A stretch of DNA of 64,000 nt from CAYRML01 sp050942825 (GCA_050942825.1 JBMNOA010000004.1:5545-69544), one strand, 5' to 3'; counted from the first letter of the stretch, positions 48,616 to 58,529 are shown. Translations and numbers: made by a program. Notes: generated from the sequence alone by a model not told the origin.

Positions 48616-49920
48616 TCAAGAACAGATCCTTTTAGCTATAACAGAGGCATCAGCCATGATTTTTTCTGCATCCAGATAGAGCAATTGTCGTTTTTCCATC
48701 AGCAGTCTACCATTGATGATAACACTATCCACATCCGCCCCCGAGGCCGCATATACCAGATGTGAAATAAGATCATTGGGCGGCATCAGATGCGGTTGGT
48801 CCAGATTTAGCAAGATCAAATCGGCCTTCATGCCCTCTTTCAGCACTCCCACATCTTCATATCCTAAAGCTTTGGCCCCGTTGAGCGTTGCCATCAGCAA
48901 GGCCTGCCCCGCCGGCAAAACAGTAGGATCAGCATTGCTGACTTTGGCCAAGAGAGCCGCTGTACGCATTTCCTGGAACATATCCAAATTATTGTTACTG
49001 CAGGCGCTATCTGTTCCGATACTGACATTGATACCATGCTCTAAAAGCTTGGCTACCGGAGCAATGCCACTGCCCAGCTTCATATTGCTGCGGGGGTTAT
49101 AGGCAATACTTATATCATGACCCAGTAAAAGCTTTATCTCATCATCATCGATAAATACGCCATGAGCAGCCAAAACTTTATTGTCCTCAAACAAGCCGAT
49201 CTCAGCCATCAATTGTACAGGTCGACGCTGATACAGTTCTTCTATCTGTGCCACTTCAGTTTGTGTTTCTGCTAAATGAATGTGGATTGGTGCAGCATAT
49301 TTTTTGGCCATAGCAATCGTTCTTTTCAAATAATCCGGATTGCAGGTATAGGGCGCATGAGGACCCAGCATCACTGTAATCAGACCATCGGCTGCACCCT
49401 GCCATTTTTGCCAAAAAGCAGGGAAATCGTCTAATTTGTCATGCTGTCCTGCCCCAGGAGCTATTAAACCCTCGGAGAGCGAAGCCCTCATACCGGATTG
49501 TACTACAACTTCTGCTACATCATTCATATAAAAATACATGTCGGCAAAAGCAGTAGTTCCGGATTTTAGCATTTCTACAATAGCCAAAAGCGTTCCTTTG
49601 GCAATATCAGAGGCTGTTAATTTGGCTTCGGCCGGCCAGACACGAGTCGTGAGCCAATCCATTAACTGCATATCATCACCATAACCTCTAAAAAGACTCA
49701 TTGCAGCATGACCATGGGTATTGATCAAACCGGGCATGGCCAACAAATGGCTGCCATCAATGATTTTATCGTATTCGGACTCGTTATCGACCTTGCCAAG
49801 AGAAAATATTTTATCATCTTTGATCATGATATCAGCCGAAAAAATTGGTTTTAGGGAGCCGTTTTGCTCCTGTTGCATAGATAAAATTGAGGCGTTTTTT
49901 ATCAGAATGGACAAATTCAT
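48616..49920 (-). CDS. mtaD: 5-methylthioadenosine/S-adenosylhomocysteine deaminase
   Basis: A 434-residue amidohydrolase that deaminates S-adenosylhomocysteine and methylthioadenosine. The metal site is LINTHGHAAMSLFRGYGDDM (H-x-H) near residue 65, with HIHLAETQTEVAQ near 205, AHGVFIDDDEI near 245 and GTDSACSNNNLDMF near 290; these are the family's zinc and substrate residues. The start ATG at 49920 overlaps the mtnP stop (ATGA). Extension to 49938 lies upstream of the ribosome site AGGAGAG. Together with mtnP it recycles adenosine-type products of SAM use. Confidence 0.92.
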   Translation of the reverse strand: MNLSILIKNASILSMQQEQNGSLKPIFSADIMIKDDKIFSLGKVDNESEYDKIIDGSHLLAMPGLINTHGHAAMSLFRGYGDDMQLMDWLTTRVWPAEAKLTASDIAKGTLLAIVEMLKSGTTAFADMYFYMNDVAEVVVQSGMRASLSEGLIAPGAGQHDKLDDFPAFWQKWQGAADGLITVMLGPHAPYTCNPDYLKRTIAMAKKYAAPIHIHLAETQTEVAQIEELYQRRPVQLMAEIGLFEDNKVLAAHGVFIDDDEIKLLLGHDISIAYNPRSNMKLGSGIAPVAKLLEHGINVSIGTDSACSNNNLDMFQEMRTAALLAKVSNADPTVLPAGQALLMATLNGAKALGYEDVGVLKEGMKADLILLNLDQPHLMPPNDLISHLVYAASGADVDSVIINGRLLMEKRQLLYLDAEKIMADASVIAKRICS

Positions 49921-50720
49921 CTCTCCTTTAATGACCAATTATTACAAGCGGCTATTTTGGCGGCAGCGCAAGAACAGCCCATATTGGAATTGTTTCTTTG
50001 CTGTAATATTGCTTCCAGAATACTTTCCAGACTGTCTTTTTCATTACCCATAATATTTGATATACTCTCTACATCAAGAGCTTCCTCTTCATTCATACCG
50101 GCAGCATAATTGGCTACCACAGCCAAGGAAGCATAACAAAGACCGGCCTCTCTGGCCAGAGGAGCTTCCGGCACACCGGTCATGCCAATAAGATTCGCCC
50201 CCCATAAAGCATAGGCTTTAATCTCTGCGGGGGTCTCAAAGCGCGGCCCCTGAGTGCACAGATATACGCCACCTGTTTTGATCTCCACAGAGCGACTTTG
50301 AGCAGCCCGCATAATGGTTTGTCCCAAACGTGAGCAATAAGGTTCGGTCATATCTACATGATCTACCAGACCTTCAGCAGAAAAGGTACACTCCCTGCCC
50401 CAGGTATTATCAATAAATTGCTCCAAAAGAACCAGACTGCCAGGAGACATTTCTCTGGCCAAACTGCCTACGCAGCAAAGAGATATCACCTCTTTGACAC
50501 CTAACACCACCAAAGCATAAATATTGGCCCGATAATTGATCAAATGAGGGGGTACACTATGCCTCTTTCCATGACGGGGCAAAAAAACCACAGGCTGGCC
50601 GGCATAATCAGTCTGGTATACCGTGGCTTGTCCATAGGGTGTTTCCATAACATCTTCTTGCACTGATGACATCAAAGCAAACTCATAAAGACCGGTTCCG
50701 CTAATAATTCCTAACGACAT
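49917..50720 (-). CDS. mtnP: S-methyl-5'-thioadenosine phosphorylase/purine nucleoside phosphorylase
   Basis: A 267-residue PNP/MTAP-family enzyme splitting methylthioadenosine or a purine nucleoside with phosphate. It starts LGIISGTGLYEFAL, then FLPRHGKRHSVPPHLINYRA (phosphate binding, HGKxHxxPPH), TQGPRFETPAEI near 160 and VVANYAAGM near 207. The HGKRHS-PPH motif points to MTA or deoxyinosine-type specificity. It lies between ftsY and mtaD, and its end overlaps mtaD by four bases. The cysteine-rich tail (MGCSCAAAKIAAC) is often seen in this group. Confidence 0.91.
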   Translation of the reverse strand: MSLGIISGTGLYEFALMSSVQEDVMETPYGQATVYQTDYAGQPVVFLPRHGKRHSVPPHLINYRANIYALVVLGVKEVISLCCVGSLAREMSPGSLVLLEQFIDNTWGRECTFSAEGLVDHVDMTEPYCSRLGQTIMRAAQSRSVEIKTGGVYLCTQGPRFETPAEIKAYALWGANLIGMTGVPEAPLAREAGLCYASLAVVANYAAGMNEEEALDVESISNIMGNEKDSLESILEAILQQRNNSNMGCSCAAAKIAACNNWSLKER

Positions 50721-50740
50721 ATCTTCCCTCCTGTCAATTA

Positions 50741-51652
50741 CTACTCAAATAGAGCCTTGGCAAATTCTTCGGCCACAAAGGGCTGCAAATCATCGATTCC
50801 TTCTCCCACACCTATCATCCTGACAGGTAAATTACTTTCATTGACGATACCACAGACACTGCCACCCTTGGCTGTACCATCCAGTTTGGTCAAAATAACA
50901 CCCGATAAGTCTATTACCTCGCCAAACATTTTAGCCTGGGAAATTGCATTTTGCCCCGTTCCGGCATCTAAAACCAGTATTTTTTCCACATGAGCATCTC
51001 CGGCTTCTCTTGTTATAACTTTACCGATTTTCTTTAATTCTTCCATTAAATTAATTTTGTTTTGCAAACGTCCGGCTGTATCAATGATCAAGATATCTGC
51101 TTTTCGCGATAAGGCAGCTCGGCAAGCATCAAAAACGACAGCGGCAGGGTCAGCACCCTGACCTTGTTTTATCAAGTCCACGCCTGCTCTACTGGCCCAT
51201 TCCTGTAGCTGCTCGGCAGCAGCAGCCCTAAAAGTATCAGCTGCAGCCAACAGTACCTTTTGACCCTGATTACTATAAGCAGCAGCTAATTTGCCGATGG
51301 TGGTGGTTTTGCCCGCTCCGTTCACTCCGACCATCACCCAAATATTGAGACGGCCTGCCACGGGCTGCAATCCTCCTGCTTGTGATTTTTGTAGCAAAGA
51401 AGTAATTTCTTCTTCCAATAATCCTTGTAAAAGTGTAGGATCGCTAATTTTTTCCCCTTTGACCCGGCAGCGCAGCTGGTCGACCAAAAAGCAAGATGTA
51501 GTCACACCGACATCGGCTTGAATCAGAGCTTCCTCCAGTTCATCATATAAATCATCACTGATACGCTGTCCACTAAAAAGAGCGCCGACCTTGCCTAAGA
51601 GATTACCTCTGGTAGGCAACAGCCCTTTTTGCAGTTTTTCAAAAAAACCCAT
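50741..51652 (-). CDS. ftsY: Signal recognition particle receptor FtsY
   Basis: A 303-residue SRP receptor GTPase consisting only of the NG domain; the acidic A domain is reduced to a short amphipathic start (MGFFEKLQKGL), as in many Gram-positives. G motifs: GVNGAGKTTTIGKLA near 103, DTAGRLQNKINLMEEL near 185, TKLDGTAKGGSVCGI near 250. It pairs with Ffh, encoded about 3 kb downstream. AGGAGG is directly before the ATG. Position after smc is the usual order. Confidence 0.96.
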   Translation of the reverse strand: MGFFEKLQKGLLPTRGNLLGKVGALFSGQRISDDLYDELEEALIQADVGVTTSCFLVDQLRCRVKGEKISDPTLLQGLLEEEITSLLQKSQAGGLQPVAGRLNIWVMVGVNGAGKTTTIGKLAAAYSNQGQKVLLAAADTFRAAAAEQLQEWASRAGVDLIKQGQGADPAAVVFDACRAALSRKADILIIDTAGRLQNKINLMEELKKIGKVITREAGDAHVEKILVLDAGTGQNAISQAKMFGEVIDLSGVILTKLDGTAKGGSVCGIVNESNLPVRMIGVGEGIDDLQPFVAEEFAKALFE

Positions 51653-51683
51653 ATTTTCCTCCTAAGCACTTATGATTTTCGGC

Positions 51684-54600
51684 TCATAATTTTACTGAAA
51701 TAATTTTCGAGATACCTTCTTCTGCCATGGTCACACCCCAAAGAGAGGAGGCCGTCTCCATAGTACCCTGACGATGTGAAATAAGTAGAAATTGTGTATT
51801 TTGTGCTAAATCTTTTATATAATCAGCGAAACGGTTAACATTAGACTCATCCAATGCTGCATCTACTTCATCCATCACACAAAAAGGCATCGGGCGTACA
51901 GCTAAGACAGCAAACAGGAAAGATAGGCCAACTAAGGTTTTTTCCCCTCCTGATAAAAGATTATGATTTATCACCTTTTTGCCTGGGGGCTGCACTGCCA
52001 TCTCCACGCCGGTCTCCAGAATATTATCAGGCTGGCTCATAACTAAAGCTGCCGTACCTCCATTAAAAAGGCGGGCAAAAGACTTGTTGAATTCCTGGCT
52101 CAATTGCTCAAAGACCTTAACGAACTGAGAGGTCAAAATAGTATCCATATCCTTTACTATACTATGCAATGAATCTATGGCCTCCAGGAGATCCTGCCTC
52201 TGCTCAGTCAAAAATTGATGACGCTCGGAGACAGCTTTATACTCTTCTATAGCAGCAATATTTACTATACCCAAAGCTGTGATTTGTTCACGCAGTTGCT
52301 TGAGACGCATAGTCATTTCTCTTGGGGACAGTTGCGGTTTCTCCAGTAAAACCGCCTGATCAAATGTCATACAGAATTTTTCTTGCAATTTATGCTCTTC
52401 ATTGTACCATTCCGATTCCAAACGAGTCTTTTTCAGTTCCAATTGATGGCATAAAGAGCGCAGTTCCAGCACAGCCTGGCTTTGCTCTTTAATGCGTTTT
52501 TTCAGCTGCTGGCTTTGCTCCATTTCCGCCGATAGGCCGTGGCGTTTGGCGGTCAATTCCGCCTCTTTTTCCATGGCTTGTCTTTCCCAGAGCAATAACT
52601 GCCCTTTTCCATCATTTTCTTTAACAATCAGATCCCCCAGCTCTTTGATAAGCTGGTCTAGATCGGCGCACTTACTTTCCTGCTCCCACAAGTTATCTTC
52701 GATCTCGCTTGCTAATCTTTGCTCGTTTTGCTGCAAATCAGTGATTTTTTGCTGCAGGCCGGCCAATTTCACTTTGAAGGCTGTTATATCTTCCTTTTCG
52801 GCTTCATTATGGGTTTGTTTTTCAGCCAATTGTTGCTGCAACTTTTCTACCTGCTGCATTAATAGATCATAATCATACTCTTTTTGCTGTAATTCCAGTG
52901 CCAATTCTTGTTCTTTTTCTGCTATATCCTTATTCTCTGCTCGCAGATTTTTAATTTCCTGCATAATAGCAGACAATTGCTTCTTGCTTAATTGACCTGA
53001 TAAAAGCAGTTGCTCCTGGTCTTTTTGCGCAGCGTAGATAGCTTTGGTCAAATCCCTTATTTCTTGAGTGGTCTTTTCTACCTGTTCCTGCTTTTGTGCC
53101 AGGGATAAGCGCGCCGCTTGCAATTTATCCACCCACAGCACAAGCTCTTTTTCCAAAACAACCAGCTCTTCTTTACAAGTTTTTAAGGCGCTCTTTTTGC
53201 TCAATAGGTCAGCACTTTTTTTATGCTTGCTGCCACCGGATAAAGTAGCACCGGGATTTATCATATCCCCTTCCAAAGTAACCACGCTATAACGATAATT
53301 GACAGCCTTGGCTGCTGCTGCTGCCACATCCAGATCAGAGACTATCAAGGTATTAGCTAATAAGAAATCAACTGCATCCTTGATTTTTAGCGGATAAGAA
53401 ACCAGTTCACTAGCTCTGCCGTAGACTCCTTTAATAGACAGTGCTTTACTAAAATCGGCTTTCTCCCTTACCTTCAAAGTATCCAGGGGCAAAAATGTAG
53501 CCCTGCCACCATTTACCGTTTTTAGATAAGCAATAGCACTTTTGGCAGCCGCTTCTGTCTCAGCTACCATACTTTGCAAAGAGGCGCCTAAATATGTCTC
53601 TATAGCTACCTGATATTGAGACGGTACATCCAATAAAGAAGCCATGGCATCTATCACGCCCGCTACTGCCTTTTCCTCTTGCTTTTTGGCTAGCAAGATA
53701 CTTTTGATGCCGGGGAAAAAGCCTTCATAATTTTTAGCCATTTCTTCCAATATTGCCAAACGAGAGGAAAGCGCATGAACACGGTAACGGCAATCAGTTT
53801 CCCTACCTGCTAGCTCCTGCACATTCTCATTAAGCCCCAGTATATCCTTTTGTCCTCTTGATAATACGTATTCCTGATGCTCTCTTTGTTTTTTCAAATT
53901 TTGTATCTTCTCATGCAAATCCTTTTCTTGTGTCGAAAGTCCAAACAAAAAATTATCCAGCTCGGCCTTTTGTTGTTCCAGACGTTTGATAGCTTGGAGA
54001 TTATTTTCTGATAATTGCTTTTGATAGCGTATTTTATTACGGCAATCTGCTAAAAAACCCGCTGATGCGAATATCTGTTCTTTGGCCTTATCAAGGCTAT
54101 CTTGTAAAAAAGCAACTGCTTGTTTGCGGCTTTTTTCATCGGATTCTCCGGCAACTATTTGTTTTTGTTGCTCATCTATAGCTGCTGATAATTCTTGTAT
54201 CTGTGCCTTTAGAGCTTCGATCTGTTCTTGTTTGGTTTCATTGATAACATTGATATCTTCCAGCTCTTTTTCCAATCTGGCTTTATTTTGCAAACAAGCC
54301 TCTTTTTGGGCACTTAACACCTTGAGATCGGAAAACAATTGTTCTTTTTGAGTCTTTAATTGATAAAATTGTTGTTGCAGCCGGGAAGCTTCTTGATCCA
54401 AATTAGCGATCAAAAGGTTTAGTTCCTCCGCTTGTGTTTCTAGTTGCAATTGATGTGTTTCTTTGTCCAAACAATCATTTTGGACCTGTTGTAATTGTTT
54501 GTTTATGTAGGTCAATTTTTCTTTGGTCTCACTGAGTATGTTAACAATCAGCGCTATTTCCAGCTGATCGGCTTCCTCGTTCAAAGATAGATAGCGGCCT

Positions 54601-55235
54601 GCGATTTCCGACTGCTCGGATAGAGGCTGTAACCTGGATGATAACTCATTAATAATATCACTTACTCTTTCTAAATGACGTTCGGTTTCCTCTAATTTAC
54701 GCAAAGCTTCTTTTTTACGATTACGATACTTGAGTATGCCGGCTGTCTCCTCAACTAGCATCCTTCTTTCTTCGGGTTTGGCATGTATTATTTCATGTAT
54801 CTTATCTTGTCCGATCAAAGAAATGCCTTCTAGACCCACGCCACTGTCTATAAAAAGGTTATGAATATCTTTGAGGCGACAAGGCTTATTATTGAGCAAA
54901 TATTCACTTTGACCGGAACGAAAGACCCGGCGGGTCACAACCACTTCAGTAAAAGGCTGATGCAAATAACTGTCACTGTTATCTAAAATTATGCTGACTT
55001 CGGCCATGCCGAGGGCCCGCCTTTTTTTTGATCCGGCAAATATCACATCTTCCAGTTTACCGCCCCTCAAGGTTTTGGCACTTTGCTCACCAAAAACCCA
55101 ACGTAAAGCATCGGCTATATTTGATTTGCCGCTGCCGTTAGGTCCAACGATACAGGAAATACCCGGTTCTAACTGGATTTGAGTTTTATCGGTAAAAGAC
55201 TTAAAACCTAATAGTTCGATTCTTTTGAGATACAT
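51684..55235 (-). CDS. smc: Chromosome condensation ATPase SMC
   Basis: A 1183-residue SMC protein that loads with ScpAB to organise the chromosome. Walker A: IVGPNGSGKSNIADALRWVF near 33; first coiled coil about 170-500; hinge about 510-670 with GRATFLPLDTLKV and the glycine-rich end; second coiled coil about 680-1015; signature LLSGGEKTLVGLSFLFAVLA near 1085 and Walker B FCVMDEVDAALDESN near 1110. The length is normal for Firmicutes. GGAGG precedes the ATG. A promoter with an extended -10 box may lie just upstream. Confidence 0.97.
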   Translation of the reverse strand: MYLKRIELLGFKSFTDKTQIQLEPGISCIVGPNGSGKSNIADALRWVFGEQSAKTLRGGKLEDVIFAGSKKRRALGMAEVSIILDNSDSYLHQPFTEVVVTRRVFRSGQSEYLLNNKPCRLKDIHNLFIDSGVGLEGISLIGQDKIHEIIHAKPEERRMLVEETAGILKYRNRKKEALRKLEETERHLERVSDIINELSSRLQPLSEQSEIAGRYLSLNEEADQLEIALIVNILSETKEKLTYINKQLQQVQNDCLDKETHQLQLETQAEELNLLIANLDQEASRLQQQFYQLKTQKEQLFSDLKVLSAQKEACLQNKARLEKELEDINVINETKQEQIEALKAQIQELSAAIDEQQKQIVAGESDEKSRKQAVAFLQDSLDKAKEQIFASAGFLADCRNKIRYQKQLSENNLQAIKRLEQQKAELDNFLFGLSTQEKDLHEKIQNLKKQREHQEYVLSRGQKDILGLNENVQELAGRETDCRYRVHALSSRLAILEEMAKNYEGFFPGIKSILLAKKQEEKAVAGVIDAMASLLDVPSQYQVAIETYLGASLQSMVAETEAAAKSAIAYLKTVNGGRATFLPLDTLKVREKADFSKALSIKGVYGRASELVSYPLKIKDAVDFLLANTLIVSDLDVAAAAAKAVNYRYSVVTLEGDMINPGATLSGGSKHKKSADLLSKKSALKTCKEELVVLEKELVLWVDKLQAARLSLAQKQEQVEKTTQEIRDLTKAIYAAQKDQEQLLLSGQLSKKQLSAIMQEIKNLRAENKDIAEKEQELALELQQKEYDYDLLMQQVEKLQQQLAEKQTHNEAEKEDITAFKVKLAGLQQKITDLQQNEQRLASEIEDNLWEQESKCADLDQLIKELGDLIVKENDGKGQLLLWERQAMEKEAELTAKRHGLSAEMEQSQQLKKRIKEQSQAVLELRSLCHQLELKKTRLESEWYNEEHKLQEKFCMTFDQAVLLEKPQLSPREMTMRLKQLREQITALGIVNIAAIEEYKAVSERHQFLTEQRQDLLEAIDSLHSIVKDMDTILTSQFVKVFEQLSQEFNKSFARLFNGGTAALVMSQPDNILETGVEMAVQPPGKKVINHNLLSGGEKTLVGLSFLFAVLAVRPMPFCVMDEVDAALDESNVNRFADYIKDLAQNTQFLLISHRQGTMETASSLWGVTMAEEGISKIISVKL

Positions 55236-55247
55236 CGAAACCTCCGC

Positions 55248-55277
55248 AAGGCATAATTGCCTTATATTATACCATAA
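55248..55277 (-). promoter_or_regulatory. Possible promoter and small hairpin before smc
   Basis: On the minus strand an extended -10 TGGTATAAT lies near 55267-55275, with no clear -35. Just downstream a 6-bp stem (55248-55253 with 55258-55263) stands before the smc ribosome site. The 85-base gap behind the radical SAM gene could give smc its own transcript. Confidence 0.35.
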
Positions 55278-55320
55278 TATAGTATAAATTACCAGTTACG
55301 GGCTCATAAAACTGCTTGGC

Positions 55321-56400
55321 TTAAGGCATCGTTTTTTCGTAAATCTGTAAAAATTCTTTATATGACAAAACAAATTTTTGTGAGTCTTTGGCGATAGCAA
55401 TAGCATTTTCCGAGAGTTTATCATCAGCATGAAAACGCGGCCTTTGGCCTGATTTTTCTTGCAGCCAGAGCTTATTGCTTTTGTGATGCCCGATAGATTC
55501 CGGTAATTGACGCTTAGGTATATAGATATCTTGCGGCCAAAAGCCGGCCAAAGTGATGGCAGTTATTAATTGTTGTTTTTTCAAAGCGCTGCGCACCAAA
55601 TGACCAAAAGCAGCATCATAGGGGCCCTCAAGAAGGGCTGCCTCTACATCAGCAGAGGGATTTATACCTATACGGATCACAGGTATATCGGCTAAAGCAA
55701 AAATTGCTGCCATATCCCTACACACCCTGACAGCCTCTTCGACGGTCTGCGGCCTATATTGGCCATTCTCATAAAGAAGAGCTAAAGGCGTATGACGCAA
55801 AACCAAAGTAGGATAAATTCTCACCATAGCAGGTCTAATCTTGACAGCCTCCCTGGCGGAAAAAAGGCTTTGTTTTATATCATCCTGGGGCAATCCCGTC
55901 ATCAGTTGTAGGCCCAGAATAAAACCTTTTTCCAGGATAAGATGAGCGGCTCTTTTAGCAGTATCGCTGTCATATCCTCTACCGGAGGCTCGTAAAACCT
56001 GATCGGAAAAGGACTGTATGCCCAGTTCAATGGTATTGACTCCATAGGCAGCAAGAAAATCCAGCTCTTGTTCATCTATATAATCAGGACGGGTGGAGAT
56101 ACGGATTGACTTGATACGTCCATCAGCCAAATATGGCTGTGCAAATGACAAGTATTGCTCTTGTTTTTGTTTAGGCAAGGCGGAAAAACTCCCGCCATAA
56201 AAAGCTAGCTCCGGAATATCATGATCGCAGCGGGCTACAGCTTCGGCAATATCTGCTTGGTCAGGTCCTTGCTTGTAGCCGCTTATTGCCGTTTGATCAC
56301 AATATATACATTGATGCGGGCAACCTTGCATAGGAATAAAAAAAGGCAAAATGGTATTTTTTGCCTTTTTTAGCATTTTACTGTTATTTATTCTTAACAT
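55321..56400 (-). CDS. Radical SAM protein, Elp3/YhcC-like
   Basis: A 359-residue radical SAM enzyme. The cluster motif is GCPHQCIYCDQTAI (C-x3-C-x2-C) near residue 25, followed by ELAFYGGSFSALP and STRPDYIDEQELDFL, typical of the Elp3/YhcC-type group with a C-terminal extension. There is no acetyltransferase domain as in true Elp3. Such proteins often sit next to rnc and smc in Firmicutes; function is unknown. The ORF from 56451 overlaps rnc; the ATG at 56400 follows rnc by 11 bases with a weak ribosome site. Confidence 0.82.
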   Translation of the reverse strand: MLRINNSKMLKKAKNTILPFFIPMQGCPHQCIYCDQTAISGYKQGPDQADIAEAVARCDHDIPELAFYGGSFSALPKQKQEQYLSFAQPYLADGRIKSIRISTRPDYIDEQELDFLAAYGVNTIELGIQSFSDQVLRASGRGYDSDTAKRAAHLILEKGFILGLQLMTGLPQDDIKQSLFSAREAVKIRPAMVRIYPTLVLRHTPLALLYENGQYRPQTVEEAVRVCRDMAAIFALADIPVIRIGINPSADVEAALLEGPYDAAFGHLVRSALKKQQLITAITLAGFWPQDIYIPKRQLPESIGHHKSNKLWLQEKSGQRPRFHADDKLSENAIAIAKDSQKFVLSYKEFLQIYEKTMP

Positions 56401-56411
56401 AAAACCACTCT

Positions 56412-57128
56412 TTATCTTATTTGTTTGAGCCAGCTTTCCCGATTGAGCCAAGCCTCGGCAGCTGCTGCTTGCTCGCTTTCCTTTTTGCTTTTACCCTTAC
56501 CTTGTCCCAGAAATACCTTATCGTAACAAACTGCCGAGACAAATTGTTTATCATGATCAGGCCCGCTAATATCTAATACTTTATAGTAAACGGTCTTATT
56601 ACCATACTTTTGTACAATTTCCTGCAACAGGCTTTTTTTATCCTCAAAATCCTCTTTGGTCAAATTATCCATCACGGAAGAAAATTGTTTAACGACAAAA
56701 CTTCTAGCCGCATCCATGCCCATACCAAGGTAAATAGCACCAATAACTGCTTCTAAAGCATCGGCCAAAATAGATGGTCTGTGCCTATCACCGCCAATCT
56801 CCGCTCCTTTGCCTAACCGCAAAGCTTTGTCTAAACCCAACTCAGCAGCTTTAGCAGCCAAGCTGGCTTCACATACTATCAAGGCACGCATTTTGGTCAG
56901 ATCCCCCTCCAGCGAGGAGGGATAGGTATTAAAAAGATATTCTCCAACCAAGAAGTCTAATATAGCATCGCCTAAAAATTCTAATCTTTGATTATCCTTG
57001 GCAGGCATTTTATGACCTTCATAAAATGTCGGATGAGTCAAAGCCTGGACCAGAAGAGGCCAGCATGAATCAGTAAGCTGTAATTTATTTTTCAATTCCG
57101 TTATTTGTAAATTTTTATACTTATTCAT
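56412..57128 (-). CDS. rnc: Ribonuclease III
   Basis: A 238-residue double-strand RNA endonuclease for rRNA and mRNA processing. Catalytic motif: NQRLEFLGDAILDFLVGEYL near residue 45, and ILADALEAVIGAIYLGMG near 118 with the acidic metal residues. The double-strand-RNA-binding domain starts near 157 (KSLLQEIVQKYGNKTVYYKV) and ends AAAAEAWLN. AAGGAAG precedes the ATG. Order acpP-rnc-smc-ftsY is the usual one. Confidence 0.96.
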   Translation of the reverse strand: MNKYKNLQITELKNKLQLTDSCWPLLVQALTHPTFYEGHKMPAKDNQRLEFLGDAILDFLVGEYLFNTYPSSLEGDLTKMRALIVCEASLAAKAAELGLDKALRLGKGAEIGGDRHRPSILADALEAVIGAIYLGMGMDAARSFVVKQFSSVMDNLTKEDFEDKKSLLQEIVQKYGNKTVYYKVLDISGPDHDKQFVSAVCYDKVFLGQGKGKSKKESEQAAAAEAWLNRESWLKQIR

Positions 57129-57149
57129 ATTACTTCCTTGTGAATGAGG

Positions 57150-57380
57150 TTATTTGAGCTTCGCAGCTACCAGCTCTGCTACTTCTCCAACATTATTAAG
57201 ACGGCTGATTTCGGAATCATCAATGGCAATATCAAATTCTTCCTCCACAGCAATAATAAATTCCAAAACTACCAAAGAATCCATACCCAGATCATCGAAT
57301 TTTGTTTGCGGTTTGATCAAAAATTCTTCTAAATTTATCTGCTGAGATAAAATCTTCGTCACTTTTTGTAGTTCATCCAT
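57150..57380 (-). CDS. acpP: Acyl carrier protein
   Basis: A 76-residue acyl carrier protein. The phosphopantetheine serine is in DDLGMDSLVVLEFIIAVEEE; the acidic helix II follows. The longer reading from 57434 was rejected: AAGGAGG stands before the ATG at 57380, whose product begins MDELQKVTKILSQQINLEEF. It lies between plsX and rnc; fabD and fabG, often in this place, are absent here, so fatty-acid elongation genes must be elsewhere. LGMDSL (not LGADSL) is a small variant. Confidence 0.93.
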   Translation of the reverse strand: MDELQKVTKILSQQINLEEFLIKPQTKFDDLGMDSLVVLEFIIAVEEEFDIAIDDSEISRLNNVGEVAELVAAKLK

Positions 57381-57423
57381 AATTCTACCTCCTTGAAAAG
57401 AAGTATTTGATGTTTTTGATATC

Positions 57424-58449
57424 TTATGCATCAACTTTGTCTTTTAGGTCCTCCGAGTCTTGTTTTTTTTCATTATTTTTATTGAGGGCTTGATTTATTT
57501 TAGCTACAAAATCTCCTTTGAGGCATTTCTCAGCAACTTTTATGGCATTTTTGATAGCCTTGGCATTAGAACTTCCATGACAAATAATGCTGATACCTTT
57601 CACTCCGACTAAAGGAGCACCTCCATATTCGGCATAATCCATGCTTTTTTTAATATCTTTAAAGGCAGGACGCACCAACATGCCTCCGATTTTACGGTTG
57701 GCGCTCTTTTGCAATTCTTCTTTGATTATTGAAAAAAGTGTGGAAGAGAGCCCTTCCATGAGCTTAAGAACCACATTGCCCGTAAAACCATCGGTGACTA
57801 AAACATCATAATTACCGGCTGCCACATCTCTACCTTCTCTGTTACCAATAAAATTCACACCGGAGGCCTCAAGCAAATTATGCGCCTCTACAGCCAATTT
57901 ATTACCCTTGCCTGCTTCGGAACCGTTAGACAAAAGAGCCACTTGAGGATCATCTATACCGAGTACTATTTTAGCATAAATATCCCCCATCAAGGCAAAT
58001 TGCAGCAGCATTAGGGCAGTGCAATCGGCATTAGCACCAACATCAAGCAATATCTTGCCGCCGCGGGCCGTAGGGATAACAGTAGCGAGGGCGGGGCGGG
58101 AAATACCCGCTATGCGCCCAAAAAGCAATAGTCCGCAAGCCATTTGCGCTGCTGTAGATCCGGCGGAGACCACAGCGTCGGCCGCTCCATCTTTTACTAA
58201 TTTACTGGCTACCCAAATAGAGGAATCTTTTTTTCCCATCAAATTTTCTACAGGCTCGTCCATACCCATAACTGTAGCGGCCATGACGGTACTGACATTA
58301 TTAGGCAAAGCACTTAATGTTTGCAATACTTCACTTTTACCAACAAGGATTATTTGTAGCTGAGGATTTTCAGTAGCCGCTTTTACGGCTCCTTCCACAA
58401 TGACCTGGGGAGCGAAATCCCCACCCATTATATCAACTGCTATACGCAA
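57424..58449 (-). CDS. plsX: Phosphate acyltransferase PlsX
   Basis: A 341-residue enzyme making acyl phosphate from acyl-ACP, first step of phospholipid synthesis in the PlsX/PlsY route. It starts RIAVDIMGGDFAPQVIVEGA; SAGSTAAQMACGLLLFGRI near 97, VDVGANADCTA-like region near 135 and GGAPLVGVKGISIICHGSSN near 278 follow. The C-terminal 30 residues are charged and past the usual end. The start is TTG at 58449 with GGGGG upstream. A sigma-A promoter precedes it, so it heads the unit down to mtaD. Confidence 0.95.
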   Translation of the reverse strand: MRIAVDIMGGDFAPQVIVEGAVKAATENPQLQIILVGKSEVLQTLSALPNNVSTVMAATVMGMDEPVENLMGKKDSSIWVASKLVKDGAADAVVSAGSTAAQMACGLLLFGRIAGISRPALATVIPTARGGKILLDVGANADCTALMLLQFALMGDIYAKIVLGIDDPQVALLSNGSEAGKGNKLAVEAHNLLEASGVNFIGNREGRDVAAGNYDVLVTDGFTGNVVLKLMEGLSSTLFSIIKEELQKSANRKIGGMLVRPAFKDIKKSMDYAEYGGAPLVGVKGISIICHGSSNAKAIKNAIKVAEKCLKGDFVAKINQALNKNNEKKQDSEDLKDKVDA

Positions 58450-58500
58450 AACTTTTCCCCCTTAAATATCGATTATATCAATAATAGATTATTTATATAT

Positions 58501-58529
58501 ATCATAAATTAATAGTAAACTTTTAGCAA
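58501..58529 (-). promoter_or_regulatory. sigma-A promoter of plsX
   Basis: On the minus strand TTGCTA (58529-58524) and TATGAT (58506-58501) are exactly 17 bases apart. A second TATAAT with TG in front stands about 35 bases further downstream. No FapR-type operator was recognised in the A+T-rich gap. Confidence 0.5.

Noticed and set aside
55321..56400. True Elp3 tRNA acetyltransferase
   Set aside because: The radical SAM motif is similar but there is no GNAT acetyltransferase domain in the 359 residues.
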